The notes under the pieces: generated by a model
Seen by the model: the letters and a program-made list of their open reading frames with translations, nothing else
What the model was told of the DNA's origin: nothing
The model's database searches: none
Translations under genes and position numbers: made by a program
Origin: Clostridia bacterium
GTDB lineage: Bacteria; Bacillota; Clostridia; Oscillospirales; Acutalibacteraceae
Reading direction: 5' to 3'
Length of the DNA stretch: 7,728 bases
Assembly (NCBI GenBank): GCA_017425745.1
Contig: JAFOXT010000208.1
Location: 1 to 7,728, forward strand
In this document: positions 6,294 to 7,728 of the stretch, in pieces
Position numbering within the stretch: position 1 is the first letter of the stretch
How the letters are laid out: every line of letters starts with the position of its first letter

Positions 6294-6316
6294 ACGAGAA
6301 AATCTGTCTGTCGGGA
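6285..6316. repeat. 8-bp inverted repeat over the -35 region
   Basis: TCCCGACA (6285-6292) and TGTCGGGA (6309-6316) are perfect inverted copies separated by 16 nt. The proximal arm overlaps the -35 box of the metallophosphoesterase promoter. No T-tract follows on either strand, so a terminator is unlikely. A repressor operator is possible, but so is chance. Confidence 0.6.
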
Positions 6317-6369
6317 GATAAATTTAATATTTAAACAACACTCAAAGCGCAGAATAATATTTGCCTTTA

Positions 6370-6454
6370 CGCACTTTTTCGGGTGCGATATTTTGCATTT
6401 TGCACTGCCGTCCCCTTTAGGGGAAGGTGTCAACCAAAGGTTGACGGAAGGGGC
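6370..6454. repeat. GC-rich multi-hairpin intergenic element next to the thrC stop codon
   Basis: Three palindromes lie in tandem. CGCAC/GTGCG (6370-6374 and 6383-6387) has an 8-nt loop. TCCCC/GGGGA (6411-6415 and 6420-6424) has a 4-nt loop. GTCAACC/GGTTGAC (6429-6435 and 6439-6445) has a 3-nt loop. A direct heptamer pair TTTTGCA lies at 6391-6404. The last two hairpins plus the flanking GACGGAAGGGGC (6443-6454) resemble a dispersed double-hairpin repeat I recall from many gut Clostridia, but this needs a search. On the minus strand no T-tract follows, so it is not a standard terminator for thrC. The element ends exactly at the thrC stop codon (6455-6457). Confidence 0.65.
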
Positions 6455-7728
6455 TCAGATGCCCAGCATCTGATACACTGTATCAATCATATTTTCCTTT
6501 TCACAGCAAGCAGTGAATCTGGGTTCCTTACCCTTAAGTGTTGCAAGCTGTTCAGGACAGGGCTCGCCTGTAATTTCCATAAGAAGGTCTACCTGACGGA
6601 ATTCATCAACACCGTCAAGATTCTTATCGCAAACAGCCTTGAGAACTGCTGCTGAGAACTTGTATGGGTTAGCTGTTGAAGCAATAACTGTGGGAGTCTT
6701 ATCCCCTGTTTCAAGAACGTAATCTCTGTAAACCTTTACTGCAACTGCAGTGTGAGTATCAAGAAGATAACCGTTTTCATAAGTCTTGCCGATTGTTTCC
6801 TTTGTTTCTTCGTCGTCGCAGCAGCCTGCGTCAAAGAGTGTAAGAACCTTTTCCTTTACATCAGCAGTAACTTCGTACTTGCCTTCATTTGAAAGCTCGT
6901 TCATCCATTTTGCAATTGTTTCATCGTTTTCGTCAGCAAGGTGGAAGAGAAGTCTTTCAAGGTTTGATGAAATAAGAATATCCATTGAGGGTGAGGTTGT
7001 TGTAAAGAACTTTCTGTTTCTGTCATAAACGCCTGTCTTAAGGAAATCGGTAAGAACATTGTTTGCGTTTGAAGCACAGATAAGCTTACCAACGGGTACG
7101 CCCATCTTCTTTGCATAGTAAGCAGCGAGAATGTTACCGAAGTTACCTGTGGGTACAACAACATTCATTTCGTCGCCGTTTTTGATTTCACCGTTTTCAA
7201 TCATATCGCAGTATGCACTTACATAGTAAACAATCTGCGGTACAAGACGGCCCCAGTTAATTGAGTTAGCTGATGAGAACATCATACCGTTTTCACTGAG
7301 CTTCTTTGCAACTTCCTTATCAGTGAAAATCTTTTTAACACCGCTCTGAGCATCGTCAAAGTTGCCCTTGATTGCTGAAACTGCAACGTTTTCACCTGCC
7401 TGAGTTGTCATCTGAAGCTTCTGCATGGGGCTTACACCGTCATCGGGATAGAACACCATAATCTTTGTTCCGGGAACATCCTTGAATCCTTCAAGTGCAG
7501 CCTTACCTGTGTCACCTGAGGTTGCAACGAGAATTACAATTGTTTTATCAGCAACTGTTTTCTTAGCAGAAACTGTAAGAAGGTAAGGAAGAAGCTGAAG
7601 AGCCATATCCTTGAATGCACATGTGGGGCCTCTCCATAATTCGAGAATGTTCTCGCCTTCCTTGATTTTCTTAACGGGTGCAACCTTATCACTGCTGAAT
7701 TTGCCTTCAGCATAAGCACCGCTTACAC
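6455..7728 (-). CDS. thrC: Threonine synthase (5' end cut by window)
   Basis: The C-terminal 423 residues of a PLP enzyme that converts O-phosphohomoserine to threonine and phosphate, the last step of threonine synthesis. The reading frame is open to the window edge (first whole codon at 7724-7726). The internal ATG at 7604-7606 is not the start, because essential sequence lies before it: ELWRGPTCAFKDMALQLLP carries the PLP-binding lysine (residue 39 of the fragment, codon 7610-7612). Other landmarks are VATSGDTGKAALEGF (67-81), SANSINWGRL (151-160) and the phosphate-binding loop PTGNFGN (191-197). From comparable long-form enzymes of roughly 490-500 residues I estimate that some 70-80 N-terminal residues are missing. 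The TGA stop (6455-6457) abuts the multi-hairpin repeat. Promoter and any leader regulation lie outside the window. Confidence 0.96.
   Translation of the reverse strand, partial: VSGAYAEGKFSSDKVAPVKKIKEGENILELWRGPTCAFKDMALQLLPYLLTVSAKKTVADKTIVILVATSGDTGKAALEGFKDVPGTKIMVFYPDDGVSPMQKLQMTTQAGENVAVSAIKGNFDDAQSGVKKIFTDKEVAKKLSENGMMFSSANSINWGRLVPQIVYYVSAYCDMIENGEIKNGDEMNVVVPTGNFGNILAAYYAKKMGVPVGKLICASNANNVLTDFLKTGVYDRNRKFFTTTSPSMDILISSNLERLLFHLADENDETIAKWMNELSNEGKYEVTADVKEKVLTLFDAGCCDDEETKETIGKTYENGYLLDTHTAVAVKVYRDYVLETGDKTPTVIASTANPYKFSAAVLKAVCDKNLDGVDEFRQVDLLMEITGEPCPEQLATLKGKEPRFTACCEKENMIDTVYQMLGI

Noticed and set aside
6370..6404. Plus-strand hairpin CGCAC/GTGCG followed by a T-rich stretch, as a plus-strand terminator.
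   Set aside because: No plus-strand gene ends here, the stem is only 5 bp, and the T-runs are broken.
6455..7606. Threonine synthase starting at the ATG at 7604-7606.
   Set aside because: The frame stays open to the window edge, and the PLP-lysine motif GPTCAFKD lies just upstream of this ATG, so it is an internal methionine.

Overview
The window reads as a chromosomal housekeeping region of a Gram-positive, probably gut-type Clostridia genome (Oscillospirales/Ruminococcaceae-like is my best guess). The basis is the tig-clpP-clpX gene order, strong AAGGAG/AAAGGAGG ribosome sites before every gene whose start is visible, sigma-A-type promoters with extended -10 elements, moderate GC, and a GC-rich double-hairpin intergenic element whose layout I recall from such genomes. 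The assignment is by pattern and memory, not by database search.

All eight genes lie on the minus strand, so transcription runs from base 7728 towards base 1. In that order they are: thrC (threonine synthase, 5' end cut by the window); a repeat-rich gap; a Calcineurin-type metallophosphoesterase; tig (trigger factor); clpP; clpX; secG; a polysaccharide pyruvyl transferase-family protein with a coiled-coil tail; and nnrE (NAD(P)H-hydrate epimerase, 3' end cut by the window). I see no convincing plus-strand gene, tRNA, rRNA, CRISPR array or insertion sequence.

The core is a protein-fate block. Trigger factor meets nascent chains at the ribosome, ClpX and ClpP form the ATP-driven unfoldase/protease, and SecG belongs to the SecYEG export channel. 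clpP and clpX are 23 nt apart and are surely one transcription unit. The metallophosphoesterase, tig and secG each have a credible promoter directly upstream; that of clpP is weak. Two clear intrinsic terminators are visible, one after secG and one after the pyruvyl transferase gene, and nnrE then starts again from its own strong promoter.

Most of this is ordinary. The non-coding parts are what merit a second look: a perfect 13-bp terminator whose T-tract ends one base before the ribosome site of the pyruvyl transferase gene; a heptanucleotide tandem repeat in the metallophosphoesterase leader; an inverted repeat over that gene's -35 box; a double-hairpin element abutting the thrC stop codon; and hairpins in the tig and clpP leaders. 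I found no clearly new biological system.
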